64,000 bases of DNA. Source: Sisyra terminalis. Its lineage: Eukaryota > Arthropoda > Insecta > Neuroptera > Sisyridae. The notes beneath the pieces were generated by a model that had not been told where the DNA came from, did no database searches, and saw nothing but the letters and a program-made list of their open reading frames with translations. The position numbers and the translations under genes are program-made. The DNA is taken from contig OY292275.1 of assembly GCA_958496175.1 (NCBI GenBank), positions 58,853,701-58,917,700 on the forward strand, in the 5' to 3' direction. Below, piece after piece: positions 12,157 through 25,096 of the stretch (position 1 is the first letter of the stretch; each line of letters starts with the position of its first letter).

Positions 12157-13490
12157 CGATTGATTATTAGACGTTTTCCCCTACAAACTTTGCTACCATT
12201 TTTCACTCTCTTAGGGGAGGAATTATCAAAAAACCCTTTCTTATTATACATCTGCATCGTATAAGAAAAACACTTTTCAAATTTCATCGACACAAATATG
12301 CATTTATATTGGAAAATACAATGTAAAACGAAAAAAATTATGACCATTATTTTGATTATCATGACTAAAAAGCTATTCGATTTCGCTCATTTGGACGTTG
12401 TACATACAAAATTGTTGAAAATAGATGGAAAGCGTGGAAGTAAATTCGAATATTTTGTTTATTTTCAATAACAATAATTGGTTTTCAAATTGTTCTAAAT
12501 ACCGAAGAAAAGTTAGTATGGAAGATTGTATATTTTAATTGACAATGAAATATATGTCCAAAAATTGCTCCCTTAATGCTTTTCAGCAGAATATATAATA
12601 ACTTCAGGTCACAATCATTGGTTCATAAAAATTAGATTTTGAAAAGTTTTATTGTTGAAAAACAAACAAAATTAAAAATCGTTTCTTTGGTATTTGGTAT
12701 AAGTACCTACTGCAGAAACTTTCATAATAATTAAGTGAAATTACGTTATTTATAATGCTGTTATTAAAATGATATAACAAAAAAAGAAACTTATTATTAA
12801 TTTATTATTTATTTATTAATTCAGCACTTATTAATCAGCACTAAAAATCCATATCTTATTGCGATAAAAAAATTTAATAAATTGCCCAACCATCTTAAAA
12901 CCCTTAGTTTTAGGCGAAAAAAACTGAGGAAAATATTAATAAGCCCAATGGGTACCTTTAGTGACTAAACACTGACATAATTTTATTTTAAATAAAAATT
13001 GTTTTTATTTATTCTATTGGTAATTCTGTTTTAACTATTTATCTTTTAACTTGTTAAACTGTTTTAAATACATGCAATGGTACATTGCACTACATTACAA
13101 TTGTAATATTCCAGTTCTACGTAGTCTACTGGAAGTAAAATAATAAAAATAATAATAATTACACTTATTTAATTCGTAATTTCGATTGTTGATTAACTCT
13201 ACGTTTTCTCATACAAATTAGTCACCCAGCAGGCAAAAATGTTAAAAATGTTAAATTTGGAAAATGGGCCTCCTGAAACAAATATTTACCCTAAAATTCA
13301 AAATTGAAATGTAGTTACTGACAGACGTAAGAATTTTATATATATTAGTACAGATAATTAGTTCGATAAACTTGATCTATCTCTTGAAAAACTTGGCAAA
13401 ATTAAATTTTCTCTTTGTCATTTGGTTGATGACCCATTGACAAAAAGATAGTTTTTTTTCAAAAATGAAAAGTAAAAGTCAAAAGTAGGC
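12157..13490. other. AT-rich, no gene seen
   Basis: Contains a TTTATTATTTATTTATTAATT run near 12800 and AATAAT repeats near 13140; nothing coding. Confidence 0.5.
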
Positions 13491-13499
13491 AATTTTATC

Positions 13500-14200
13500 A
13501 AAAGCCGTAGGAATTTGTACGATTGAGGATATCACGATCGATTTCGAAATCGGCTTCTTGACGACGCAAAGATCATTGGAAGTGCGGCGGCGGAGTGTTG
13601 GGCCGATTATCTTCTACGGCTCTATATAGAAAATAGTAGACGACGAGGAGGCTCTTTTGGCCCTTGGGGCCTTAATGTGTGCACTAACGGTATTCGAAAA
13701 ATACGTCGTCGACCACAACGACACTAAACGGAGCGATCGTGACTGGTTTTCATGTGGCATGCCGTTTTGGCATACCGTTGATTTCTCTTCTTCGTCTTCA
13801 TTCATAAACGGCCTCTGGGTGTGTCCCAAGCAGACGGTATTATTTGTATGGATTTTCGAATTGTTATTGCTTTTACACCAACAATTATTATTTCTGTACG
13901 TAGATCGGCAAAATACGTCTTGGGCAAAATTTTGCAACGCTTCGCGATCGTATCGCCACACGTTTTCCTTATGGGGCCAAATCAGGGAAATTAATAACCA
14001 TAATTCACGCGGTGCAATTGCACTTCGCACAATGCATTTCTTATTCTGTGGAAATTTTTCACAGATTGAGAAAAATCCGCTGTAATGAATCTTGCAATTG
14101 TGGTCTTGGTTTTCAGAAAATTCTCGCCACTCGCGCCATGGAATATGGCAGTGCTTGGTGCGCTTGGCCAATGAACTGAATTAACTATGTGAAGGTCTAA
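13500..14200. promoter_or_regulatory. Unique GC-balanced block in intron, candidate enhancer
   Basis: The composition is markedly richer in CG than the flanks. Open frames overlap on both strands (13614-14171 minus, 13657-14085 plus), but neither shows a domain, a codon pattern or clear splice and start signals. Motifs of the homeodomain kind (ATTAATAACCATAATTC near 13988) and many CGAT words are present. Together with the absence of repeats this suggests a conserved non-coding element. That is inference. Confidence 0.35.
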
Positions 14201-14732
14201 CTTTTTTTTCAACGATCAAATATCTTGCTACTAACACGAAGTCGTTAGTAATCAAAGCCAAGAAATGCATATATAATTTTTTTTTTCCGTTTGGTACCTA
14301 ACAAGTTTCGATCTACAATTTGCTAAGTTTCTTTTCAATCTTGAAGAAATCCAGTGCGGAAAACTTATCGACGAAAATATGGATTAAATCTTGGAAAAAC
14401 TCAAAATAGGAAGTGATAAACCCTCTTGTCGAAGACCTGAAAATCAATCATGAAATGATTTTAAATCGAAAGAAGAAAACTTTTTGGCAACCTCAATTTA
14501 GACAATTTTCATTTGTAAATCCTTGGGAAAAGAACTTGTTCCAAGAAAATTGGTCACCTGCGATGATAAGTAGATTCATACGAAAAAATCACCCAAAAAA
14601 TTTAATGGTTACTGGCTGGTAAATTGCCCTAAATGCTGGCGAAACAAGAATATACATATTGGAAGATTTCACTATGTGGATCATAAAAATGGATAGATAT
14701 CGTGTACCATGAGTTGGTGTCCAATAGTTAAA

Positions 14733-16400
14733 ACCTTATTTTAGGCCTTTTTCGATCAAAATTTGATCAATTGTAAACAGCAGTGCCAGCAGAGGTCAGG
14801 ATTGAACAATAAATGAACGGTTGTATTCCACCAGATTAATCCTAAAGGTCACATGACTTTAAACACCTACTAGAAGTTTTTGGAAATTAATGAAACAGTT
14901 TTTATTTTCCCAATTTATAGGCGCGGGGGGGAGAACTTCTCAGCACCAACCGATTGTCAATTGTTTTTCCCATGCAAAGCACTTTTGATCTTGTAAAACT
15001 AAATTTGAAATATGCATGTGAAAATTCAGTATCTTAGATTCTTGCTTATTAGGAAAAAATTTTAGAGAAAATTGCAATTGTTGAAAGCTATTTTCAGGCC
15101 TTTTTCGGCCAAAATTTAATCAATTGTAAGCAGCAATTGCCATCAGAGGTCAGGAGTGAGCAGTAAAAGACTATCGTATTTCACCAGGTTAATCCCAAAA
15201 ATCTCATGGCTTTAAAGACCTACTAGAAGTTTGTGGAAATTAATGGAACAGTTTTTATTTTCCCAATTTGTAGGCGAGGAGGGGGAGACTTAACAGTACC
15301 AACCGATTGTCAATTGTTTTTCCCATGCAAAGCACTTTGGATCTTGTGAAACTAACTTTTCAAAACATGCTTGTGAAAATTCGGTATCTTAGTTTCTTGC
15401 TTATTAGGAAAAAATTTGTATAGAAAACTGTTAAAAGTTTATTTCAGGGCTTTGTCAACCAAAGTTTGAGCAGTAGTAAGCAGCAATTGCCAGTAGAGGT
15501 CAGGATTGGGCAATAAAAGACGGTTATATTCCACCAGGTTAATCCCAAAGATCCATGACTTTAAAGACTTAGTAGAAATTTGTGGACATTAATGGATCAG
15601 CTTTTATTCATCCAATTTGTTAGTGGAGGGGGGGATTTTCAGCACTAATCGATTGTTAATTGTTTTTCCCATGCAAAGCACTTTTGATCTATTGAAACTA
15701 ACTTTAAAATATGCTTGGGAAAATTTAGCATCTTAGTTTCTTGCTTCATAGGAAAAAATTTATAGAGAAAATTACAATAAATAAAAGCTTATTTCAGGCC
15801 TTTTTCGACCAAAATTTGATCAATCGTAAGCAAAAATTGCCAACAGAGGTCAGGATTGAGCAGTAAAAGACTGTTGTATTTCACTAGGTTAATCCCAAAG
15901 GTCACATGACTTCAAACAGCTATTAGAAGTTCTTGGACATTAGTGGAACAGTTTTATTTTCCTAATTTGTAGACAGTGGGGGGGAGACTTATCAGCACCA
16001 ACCGATTGTCAATTGTTTTTCTCATGCAAAGCACTTTTGATCTTGTAAAACTAAATTTGAAATATGCTTGTGAAAACTCGGTATCGTAGTTTTTTTTATT
16101 AAAAAAAGTTTTTTAGGGAAAATTGCAATTGTTAAAAGCTTACTTCAGGCCTTTTTCGACCAAAATTTGATATATTGTACGCAGCAATTGCCAATAGAGG
16201 CCAAAGATCCATAACTTTAAAGACCATTGTAGAAATTCGTGGACATTAATGGAACAGTTTTTATTTTCCCAATTTAATGCAGGGGGTACTTATCAGCACC
16301 AATCGATTGCCAAAAAATGCTTGTGAAAATTCAGTATCTTAGTTTCTTGCGTTTTAGTAAAAATTGTGTTGAAAAAATTGCAAATAAAATTGTTTTTTTT
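14733..16400 (+). repeat. Tandem array, about 350-base unit, five copies
   Basis: The anchor CAGGCCTTTTTCG recurs near 14744, 15097, 15447, 15797 and 16148 (spacings 350-353). Each unit also has AGAGGTCAGGA, TCCCAAAGGTC-like text, a G-rich GGGGGGAGACTT block and CATGCAAAGCACTTT. The last copy carries internal deletions. Confidence 0.93.
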
Positions 16401-16679
16401 TTTAATTTGCATATAGTAATCGAAGAAATCCCCTGAGTTTTCCTTTACAAACCCTGATATATCCTTTAAAAAAATTATTATTAGTTTGTTAAATAAAATC
16501 ATGAAGTTGCACGAGGAAAATTGATGTTATTTTCTCAAAAGCAAATAAAGTTATAATTATGCAATTGTCTGAGTTTTAACCTCAATCATTTCATCAAACT
16601 AGTCATTTGGAGAACAAAAAAAAAGAACGTTATTTCAATGAAGCAATTTTTCGGACATGTGTCAAAACGAAAAATGATA

Positions 16680-17520
16680 AATTTATCCCCGAAACTCGAT
16701 AATTTATAACAACATATTATCGATGGTAAAAAAACTACCGTCTTTTGAGTAGCCTACATATTATTCATAGCATACATATTTCGAAAGATCAATCTTATGA
16801 TCGATTTGATCGATAGATCGAACCGCATATTTAACATAACATAATATATATTTGCTAGAAAGACAAATACTCGTTTTTCCATCTAATATGCAGGAAAAAA
16901 AGCCAGTACGAGACCAACCGCAATGTGGGGGAGGAGGTGGCTCTAGAGAGATCATTTAAGGCATTTCTCGTCGTCATCGTCATCGTTTCCAATGCTAGAT
17001 TGTAGTCGCGTTTGTTAATTTAATTGTCAATAAAAGATTTATAAACTTATTTAGCAAGAATAGAAAGTTAAATGTCAAATGTGCGCGTGGTTATTATAAA
17101 ATAATATGAGAACTAATAAAATATTATTTAGAATATGAATTTAGTCGACCGACGTGGATTATTCAGCAGTAGCAGCAGCAGCAGTAGATGTCTGCAAATT
17201 CCTTGATCGATTGAGCAAAAAATCCGACAAATTTATGAGGTTGGACTCGAGAAAAATTCCTGGCATTCCCCTGAGTTATTCGCGTCGAAATGCTACTTGG
17301 ATTCGTGCTTTGTTATTCGCGTCGATCAACACTTCAACGGTGAAACGATGCCAAAAGGCAAAAGGGCGTTAGGTCATTTCGATACATCAAGCCAAACGAT
17401 TACTGCCAATTTAGATCTTTATCAAATTAAATAAATCGTGAAAATTTTGAAAATTTCCCCGCGCCATTTCTGGTCAACGAGCAGGGATTGCAGGTGGTAA
17501 CAGATTAGACATGGATCTCG
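16680..17520. promoter_or_regulatory. Unique intronic block, candidate enhancer
   Basis: Non-repetitive, with GATCGATTTGATCGATAGATCG near 16800, a (CAG)n-like run near 17165-17190 and CG words. A 72-codon frame (17154-17372) starts at a GTG and looks like chance. Regulatory role inferred from composition only. Confidence 0.25.
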
Positions 17521-18420
17521 AAAGATCTAAAAACAGCCTCGTCATTTGGCGTTGATGTCTCACAGATTCAAGAAGATTCAGAAGCCATATATATAAACGT
17601 GAAGAGAGAATGGAGAGAACAAAAAAAAAAAAAAAACTTTTATTACTATTGTAACAGAAATGGTCGTTTAATAATCGCTAAATCGTTAAAGTGTTTAAGT
17701 ACCCTCATGTTAAGAATGTGTTGATTCAGAAGTGATAGAATTTTGAAGTATCTGATGAAAAAGAAAATAAATATGTTTAAAAAAAATTTTTTTTTTCTTT
17801 TAGAATGAAAGCAGTCTGAGCTTACAATATTTTTTTTAAGCACTTAGTCTGCGTTTTTTGTCATATAATCCAACGAAAATGGTGGCGGATTATCAAATTT
17901 GTTGACCTTAAGACAATAGGGACATCAACATGGTGCAGGACTTAATATTTTAAGTAGGACTACCAATACAATTTGATAAATTATGACGAAGATTTTAAAT
18001 GATTTTTTTGGTCAAGGATCACCGGATTAAACAAGGGTCGTATAACTAGGGGCTTATTTTATAGTAATTTTATTAGTATTTCGTATATTTTTAATACAAA
18101 ACATGAATTTATTTGAGCATTTGACGCAAAAAACTCTCTAGATACAAAACTGCTAATATTGTATTAAGGATTTCAATTACTGGAAAATTTGGTAATATAT
18201 ATCAATTTAATAATTGAGAATTGGGATATTAGGAGTTGAAAGCAGTAAAGAAATACTAAAGATTTTACCATAGTTGGTTCACTAACCATGCACTTTTGGA
18301 TTCTTAAACTATAAATTGCAAATTTTTTTCGATGATGTACTGTTTGCATTGCATTGTTACATTGTTTAGGTGGTGAAAGAAAATGCATTGTACAAAATTT
18401 ACAAGAAAAAATTTGCATTA
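17521..18420. other. AT-rich, no gene seen
   Basis: Long A and T runs (17620-17640, 17780-17800); nothing coding. Confidence 0.5.
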
Positions 18421-20640
18421 GTTTAAGTGAAGTCTTCCCACGGCTAATGCTTTGGATCACTTGATTAGCAATGGAAAAGATAATCAAAGAATGGATTTAT
18501 AAAAAGAAGTGGTTCTTTTAGATCTTGTAGAGCAAGGCCCGGCAAAAATTTTTATGGAAATGATGGAAAAATTTTCCCTGTATATATAAAATTAGACCAG
18601 AGTGGAAACGGACTTTACAATCTATGAATTATCGATACATCTGCACATTCTACGCCAGCATAAAGGATTTATTAGATAGAAGATGGGATTATCTTCCACG
18701 TTTTTCTGGAAAGCAGAGTCCTGGCTGAATAAAAACTTGAGATTTCAGTACCAAATTGGATAGGGAGCAGAAATTTGTTGAGTTACTCAGCTTTATTTAA
18801 GTGAAATATGGACCCAGGAAATCTTTTAAAATTTAATCCTGTTTAATCTGAAACTTCGGCAAAAATAACACAAGAGAATAATTGGAAAAATTACTTTACT
18901 GTTGGCAAAATCTTTTGAAACCAAAGAAACCAATTGGACTGAAAATTGGCAATAAATCTTCGAACAATTAAGGTCTCTGATTATCATTTAAGATAACTAT
19001 AGGTGACAATATTTCAAGGCTAATTCCGGGAATCACACTATTAGCAGTGGAAAAGATCATCAAAGAATAAATTAACAAAAGATAGTGCTTTAAAAGCTTA
19101 AAACTTCAAACCAAAATTTTCACGGATAGGAGGTGATAGGGAAATATTGCCTGAGGCCAATCTAGGATAATACCGGGCTTATTAACCTATGAATTAGAGA
19201 AACATTTCGACATAAAACGTCAGTATGCAGGATTTATGCGACAGAAAATGAAATTGGGTCCCTCGTTTTGCTATAGTGTAGTATTTTGGCTTAATGGAAA
19301 CTTAAAGTAAATAATACTTAGAAAATCATGCACAAAAATTTGCTGATTTACTTAAAGGGCTTTAAAGGAGTGAAATATTTACCCTGGAAATTCTCCAAAA
19401 TTTGATACTTCTAAATCTACAACTTCTATCTAGAAATATTACAAGATAATAGCTGGAAAAATTACTTTACTTGTAGTAATATCCTTTGAAACCAAATAAA
19501 TCAATTTGGCAATGAATCTTTGGACATTGGTGATACAGTTAAGGTCTCTGATTCTCATATTTATACTTTGATTTACAAAAATTATTCAGCAATAGTTAAT
19601 ATGACAATATTCCAAGGCTAATACTTGGAACCACAAGATTAACAGTGGAAAACTCCACCAAGGAATGGATTTACAAAAACTAATGGTTCATGAGGTTGAC
19701 AAATTTCAGGCAAAAACTTGGGCGAAAATAATTAGAAAATTTTCCCTAAATATATACAACCAGGTCAGGATAGTAACAGGATTAATAATCTGTGAATTAT
19801 CAAAAAACCTGTACATTTATTATGCCCATGCTGGATTTATTAGACCGAAAATAATATTGCCTACAAATTTTTGTTAGAAAGCCGCTCTTTGGTTGAATGG
19901 AAATTAAAGTGTCTTAAAGTACAAGATTTCAGTATGAAATTGATCGAAAAGCACTTAGCGAATTACGAAAAATGGATTTAGAAAATTCCCTAAAGTTTGA
20001 ACTTCCTAAATCTGGATCTCGTTACTCAAAAAATCCCAAAAAATGGTTGGAAATATTACTTTACTATTGGCAAAATCCTTTGAAACCAAAAAAAATAATT
20101 TCACTAAAAATTTGACAATGAATATTTGGACATTAATGATCCTTTTGAGAGTTCTGATTCTCATATTTTTTTACTTAAATTTCCAAAAACAATTCTGTTT
20201 TAATTTAGATGACAATATTTCTAGACCAATGATTGCAAGATTAGCATAAAAAAACATCAAACAATGGATTTACAACTGAAGTAGGATGGTAACGGATTTA
20301 ATAACCTGTGGATTACTGAAAGATCTATATACTATTCACTAGCATGCAGAATTTATCACACAAAAGATATATTTTCTTTCCATTTTAAGTTGGAAATCAG
20401 CATTCCAGCTGAATAGAAACTTTGGGTACTTAAAGTACAGGATTTCAGTACTAAATTGATCGGAAAATAAGTAAAACACAAAGAACAATCGTTTACTAAG
20501 TTCCTCAGTTTTAAATAAGTGAAATATGAACTAAGAAAATTCCCTGAAATTCGAACTTTCTTAATCAGAAACTACTTATCAAAAACATTAGCAGGAAATA
20601 GTTGGAAAATTTAGCCAAAAATTTGATCCTCTAAAATTCA
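18420..20640 (+). repeat. Tandem array, about 590-base unit, nearly four copies
   Basis: The anchor (A)TTAGCAGTGGAAAAGATCAT and its variants recur near 18465, 19041, 19640 and 20240 (spacings 575, 599, 600). Shared text includes ACTTTACTGTTGGCAAAAT, GTGAAATATG and GACAATATTTC. The copies are strongly diverged and the last is partial. Confidence 0.88.
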
Positions 20641-22302
20641 TATTTTTGATATTCATTAAATCTTTTTCATAACTTCCAGCAGAAAATCCTTCATCCTACT
20701 TTTACTAAGGAAATGTTTTCCCACAATTTTTAAATATATTTTGAAGTATTTCACAATACAGTACTTTATGGTTCCTTTCTTCAAATACCTCCAATTTGGT
20801 CACAATTGTAAAAGTATTTTTAATTTCAAAATTTCGATTCTAAAACACTACGCAAGCCCTCCCGAAAATGACAACTTCAAAATTAGCCACACTTAAAGAT
20901 TTTTATCGCCTGTCTCCCATTAAAATCCGAAACACTAAAATGTGATTGACAAACTTCAAAATTCAACCCAAATTCCAAATATTTCAGGCCTCGAAAAGTT
21001 TTTCTTCAAACTAGGTCATTTAAAAATTTCGAAACCCACAAAAAAATCCAAATTTATTTAGTTAAAAATAAAAAACAAATACTATATTCTAGTAGGATGA
21101 TTTTGATTATAGGTTTTAAGAAAACACACTTGCATATTAAGTATTATAATATTTGGTTCTATTTCCTTTTCACGTATGCAAACACTTAATAATTTAAATT
21201 AATAATTATTTAATTACCATCAATCAAAATGTAAATTCTCTCAATCATTCTTGTCAGTTCATTAACGAAAGGTAGGCGTTTGGAATTCATTCAAGATTCA
21301 TTATCAGTTCTAATTTTTTTCAAAATATTTAATCTATAAATAATTACTAAACAATACAAAACTTGTTTGTAATTAATTATATTGATTAAACATTTTTTTT
21401 TTATCCAATTTCAATAAACAATTATACAGATTGCAGATTTAGGTTGCAGATTTTTTATTGGTGAAAGAGTTAATTAAATTTGAATGTTATTACTTCAAAT
21501 TGCTATTTATATAATTTGTGAATGATGAAATTGTTGCAATTGCCAATAATTGTTAAAACTGAATTGCAATTAATTCAAACTTGTCCTCATTTGCATAAGT
21601 ACATTAATAGTTTTCAACAACAACAAAAAATCAGATTCACAAAGATAAGTTTCTATTTAATTTCTATCGACCAAAAGAAAAAAAAAGAAAAATAAATAAT
21701 TGATCGAAACAAATTAAAATTGATTGATCGATCAATAAATAAAATAAATAAAAATTGACACGAAACGCCCACAACATAATTTTCGGGTTCAAAGAAAGTT
21801 GAAAAAATCGAATGCCTAAATTCAAATGCGCAAAACTCATATTATTATTATATATATTTATATATACACAATGCAAAGCAGCGTTGGATACAAACGCCAA
21901 GAGAAAAGATCTATAGGAATTGTATAGATCAATCGATTTTTTTTTTCGGTGACGAGCCATAAAATTGTTTGGTATGAATGGGGCTCGTAAAATTCGTTCA
22001 ATAAAAATGAAATACAAACGTCATTATATTGCTCTATGAATATAGAGCTGGGTTCGGATGGAATGAGGAATGATCGATGAAGAGATTAAGAGATGATGCA
22101 ATTGATCTAAAAGAATAAAAAAAAACGAATTAACAAGCAAACGTAATAGGAATGAATAAGAAGACACGCGTTATGTATTATAAACGTTGATTTTATAATC
22201 ATTTTTTTTCAATTGTGTTTCAATTTATATACAGGTCGATTTAAAAATTTGATTTTCGTGAGATTAATTTGACTTATAATTATGAGTACTGTAATTATAC
22301 TG
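20641..22302. other. AT-rich unique sequence, possible homeodomain-site cluster
   Basis: No protein seen. TAAT words are dense at 21185-21235 (AATTTAAATTAATAATTATT and ATTACCATCAATC) and near 21590. 21840-22080 has palindromic ATATA runs and GATCGAT words. A regulatory role is possible but unproven. Confidence 0.3.
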
Positions 22303-22864
22303 TACTAGCTGATCCCCACGACTTCGTCTGCGTAACGTAGTTTATTTTTCTTATTTCTTTTATGAAAAATAAAATCATACTTACAAATACTTCTCACACT
22401 CTTGAAAAAGACACATTTAATAAACTGTTACAATGAATAAAATAGTTCTATGTAATAATCAATAAATCTGCAAAAAATATTTATAAATATCTAAAAAGAG
22501 TATGATCTATTGCGTATATCTACGGTAGGTATACCCACCGTGAACCAAATAATCCGTAAATCAATCAGTATCTATACATAAAAAATATCGTAAAGTTCAA
22601 TAAATTCGGTCTTAATTATGACTAAAAAAAGTCGAAATCAAAATACTCGCTAATATAACCCTCAATATAACCCCATCTCACTGTTTCGATTCCCAAATGA
22701 GCCTTTTTCCAAAAACTATTACACTATTGCACTGTATAATATAACCATGAAATTGAAATTTGAACAATTGCACGAAATTCAGTTCTTCCATAATCATGTA
22801 TAACCATTATGTATCTATAAACTTATTATTAAAATATCTGAATTTCAACTAAATAATTAAACCA
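22303..22864. mobile_element. Retroelement-like remnant with a GACTTCGT motif
   Basis: It starts TACTAGCTGATCCCCACGAC then TTCGTCTGCG. This kind of motif recurs in dispersed elements of many arthropod genomes; I cannot name the family. The right 285 bases equal the dispersed repeat at 11545-11859. CCACCGTGAACC and AATCAATCAGTATCTAT occur in the middle. There is no coding frame. Confidence 0.5.
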
Positions 22865-23164
22865 TATTGGATAGTCAAGAGTTCACCATACACGATTTGG
22901 CGTATGTCTTTTGCTCTGGAAGAGGATTTTAAGGTTTTTTTTCCTGTGCTACAATTTCATTATAAAAATGAGAAAACTGCACAGATTGAAATAATAGTCA
23001 TAATCAATAAAACACTTGATGGGGTGGGAAGGTGGAAAAGTGGTAGATTGCGAAGGTGAGTTGAAATGGTAGAGTTTCCAAAGTATCTTTCCAAATTTAT
23101 ATTTCATTGTTAAATCTTTCAAAAAAATAGAAATAGTTTATAACTAAAAAATATAAACCCAATT

Positions 23165-24565
23165 TCTTAATAGTTTCTGAGAATGATCCCTTAATATCAC
23201 CCCCTAAATATCAAGAACAACAGAAGGCTTGAATTGAATTTTTTGGATGGAACTAAAACATAGGATTGTGATTAATTTTCATTTTTGATCAAAATAAATT
23301 ATTAAATGGCTTAAAGGGTTTGAACATTTCATTATTTGTTATACTAAGGGATGAAAATCATTCCTTTTTTTCTCTACGGTTGGTAAAAGTTCAAATCAAG
23401 TCGTAAAAAAATTAGTAACAAACAATCTGTCTTTGTAATTTTTTATTTCAAATCCTCTGTGGTTAAAAAATAAGCAAAGAAAATTAATTTTCTTGTATCC
23501 AAGCATGAAACAATGATTTAGAGCTTAAAGGCCTTTTAAAAGTATTTTAAATGTATTGCTATAATAATAATAATAATAAAAAGAATTAAAATTGGAAGAG
23601 AATTTCATCTAACAATTCTTTTATTGGCAAATGCACAATTCATATAAATATTATCGATACAGTTCACTGAAATAATTTAAAATTTATACTTTTATTGTGA
23701 AATACATGGCAATACAAAATTTGCATTTATTCATAAAAATTGGCTTTAAACATTCGAAAAAATCGATATAATAACAAATAAGACATTCAATTTTACTAAT
23801 AAAATTCACAAAATAAATTGGTATTATTTTTAAGAATCATCCCTTAATCCCTTTTATATCAAGACCAACAGGAGGCATGAATTAAATTTTTTTGGATAGA
23901 ACTAAATCTTAATAATGTGATTTAATAATTTGTATTTTTAATCACAATGAATTATTGAATTGTTTAAAGGGTTTGTAAACTTTCGTTATTTGTTAAACTA
24001 AGGGAATCACTCCTTTTTTTCCCCAATGGTTGGTAAAAGTTCAAATCAAACCTTAAAAATATAAATAACAAATATCAGCTTTTGTATTTATTTTTTATTT
24101 CAAATCATCAATAGCTAAAAAATTAGCAAAGATTTGTAAAATGCTTCAAAAATGGAAAGGATTTTAAGGGTTTTAAAAGGGCTTAAAGCCCTTTTTAAAC
24201 TCTTCAAAATTATTGTTGTAATAATAAAAAAGATGAAATTGGGAGAGAATTTCGTTTTAATATTTTTACTTTAACTTTGGTTATTGGCTCCTCTACTATT
24301 AAGATTAATATTATCGATACAGTTCCCTGAAATAATTTAAAATTGATATTTTTAAATGAAAAATACAATGCAATACATGCATTGAATTTATTTTTTATCT
24401 ATTAAATAAAATTGGGCTTAAAAATAAAACCGATTGCAAAAATAAAATTGACAATTATTATGATTTTTCTCAGAAAGTGGCATGAAATATTCGAAAAAAT
24501 TGATACAATAACGAGTAAGGCATTCAATTAATTAATAATTAATAAATTCCACAAAATAAATTGAC
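23165..24565 (+). repeat. Tandem duplication, unit about 650-700 bases, two copies
   Basis: Anchor AATSATCCCTTAAT at 23182 and 23835. Later blocks TTGGTAAAAGTTCAAATCAA, ATATTATCGATACAGTT and CACAAAATAAATTG also recur in the same order. The copies are diverged and differ by small indels. Confidence 0.85.
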
Positions 24566-24619
24566 ATTGAAAAAAATCAATACCAAAACATAGGTAATTC
24601 AAATGTATCTTATCGCGCA

Positions 24620-25096
24620 TTGAATGTCGTGGTCGAATCATTGAAAAAATCTAGTAATTTCCATTCCGGACTATCGCAGCGATCGCATTGCGAATCAATT
24701 TTCTGGTTCCAAAAAAACAAGTGAATAATCAGTTTCCGCGAGCCGTGCATATCGCGTAAACGTCACGTTAATTTCGGTGAAAAAAATCGTGAAATTCCTT
24801 AAGAAAAATCGATCGGTTATGATTTAAAGATTTGGAAAACTTTATTAACAATATCCGCACTAGTTTGATTAACTTTCCGCCTAGTTTTTCCGGGTTTTTG
24901 TGAAAATTTTGCATAAATTGCTAATTGACATTGAGATTTGCAAAGGTCAATGGCTGACGACTGTCGTTAATGCATTAATTCTGGAAATCAAATTGGTGCT
25001 ATTCGTGTGTTTTCTTATTCGTATGCCGGGGAAAGTGATGTGGAAAAGTTTTTAGTGAAATTTGTGGTTTTTCGGTGAAAATTTTTTGCAAGACAA
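24620..25096 (+). promoter_or_regulatory. Candidate internal promoter and 5' UTR upstream of the alternative first exon
   Basis: This non-repetitive, CG-containing block begins where a tandem array ends. TCAGTTT with its A at 24731 matches the arthropod initiator. At +28 to +33 the bases AAACGT match five of six DPE consensus positions. No TATA box is seen about 30 bases upstream. ACGTCACG lies at about 24760, and a perfect CRE palindrome, TGACGTCA, at 25111-25118 falls inside the proposed coding exon. A 6-codon uORF (ATG 24950) precedes the main ATG. The block lies 1.2 kb before the finger-1 exon, where an alternative promoter for a short isoform would be expected. The function is inferred. 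Confidence 0.4.

Noticed and set aside
13614..14171. 185-codon minus-strand and 142-codon plus-strand frames
   Set aside because: They overlap on opposite strands, have no recognisable domain and sit in GC-balanced sequence where chance frames are long. Kept only as a candidate regulatory block.
14413..14622. 69-codon + frame starting at 14413
   Set aside because: It starts at a non-ATG codon, matches no family I know and shows no promoter or splice context.
14733..16400. CRISPR-like array
   Set aside because: Regular repeats, but with 350-base units and no short repeat-spacer structure; this is an animal tandem repeat.
17154..17372. 72-codon frame with an Ala run
   Set aside because: The Ala run comes from a (GCA)n microsatellite; GTG start, no domain.
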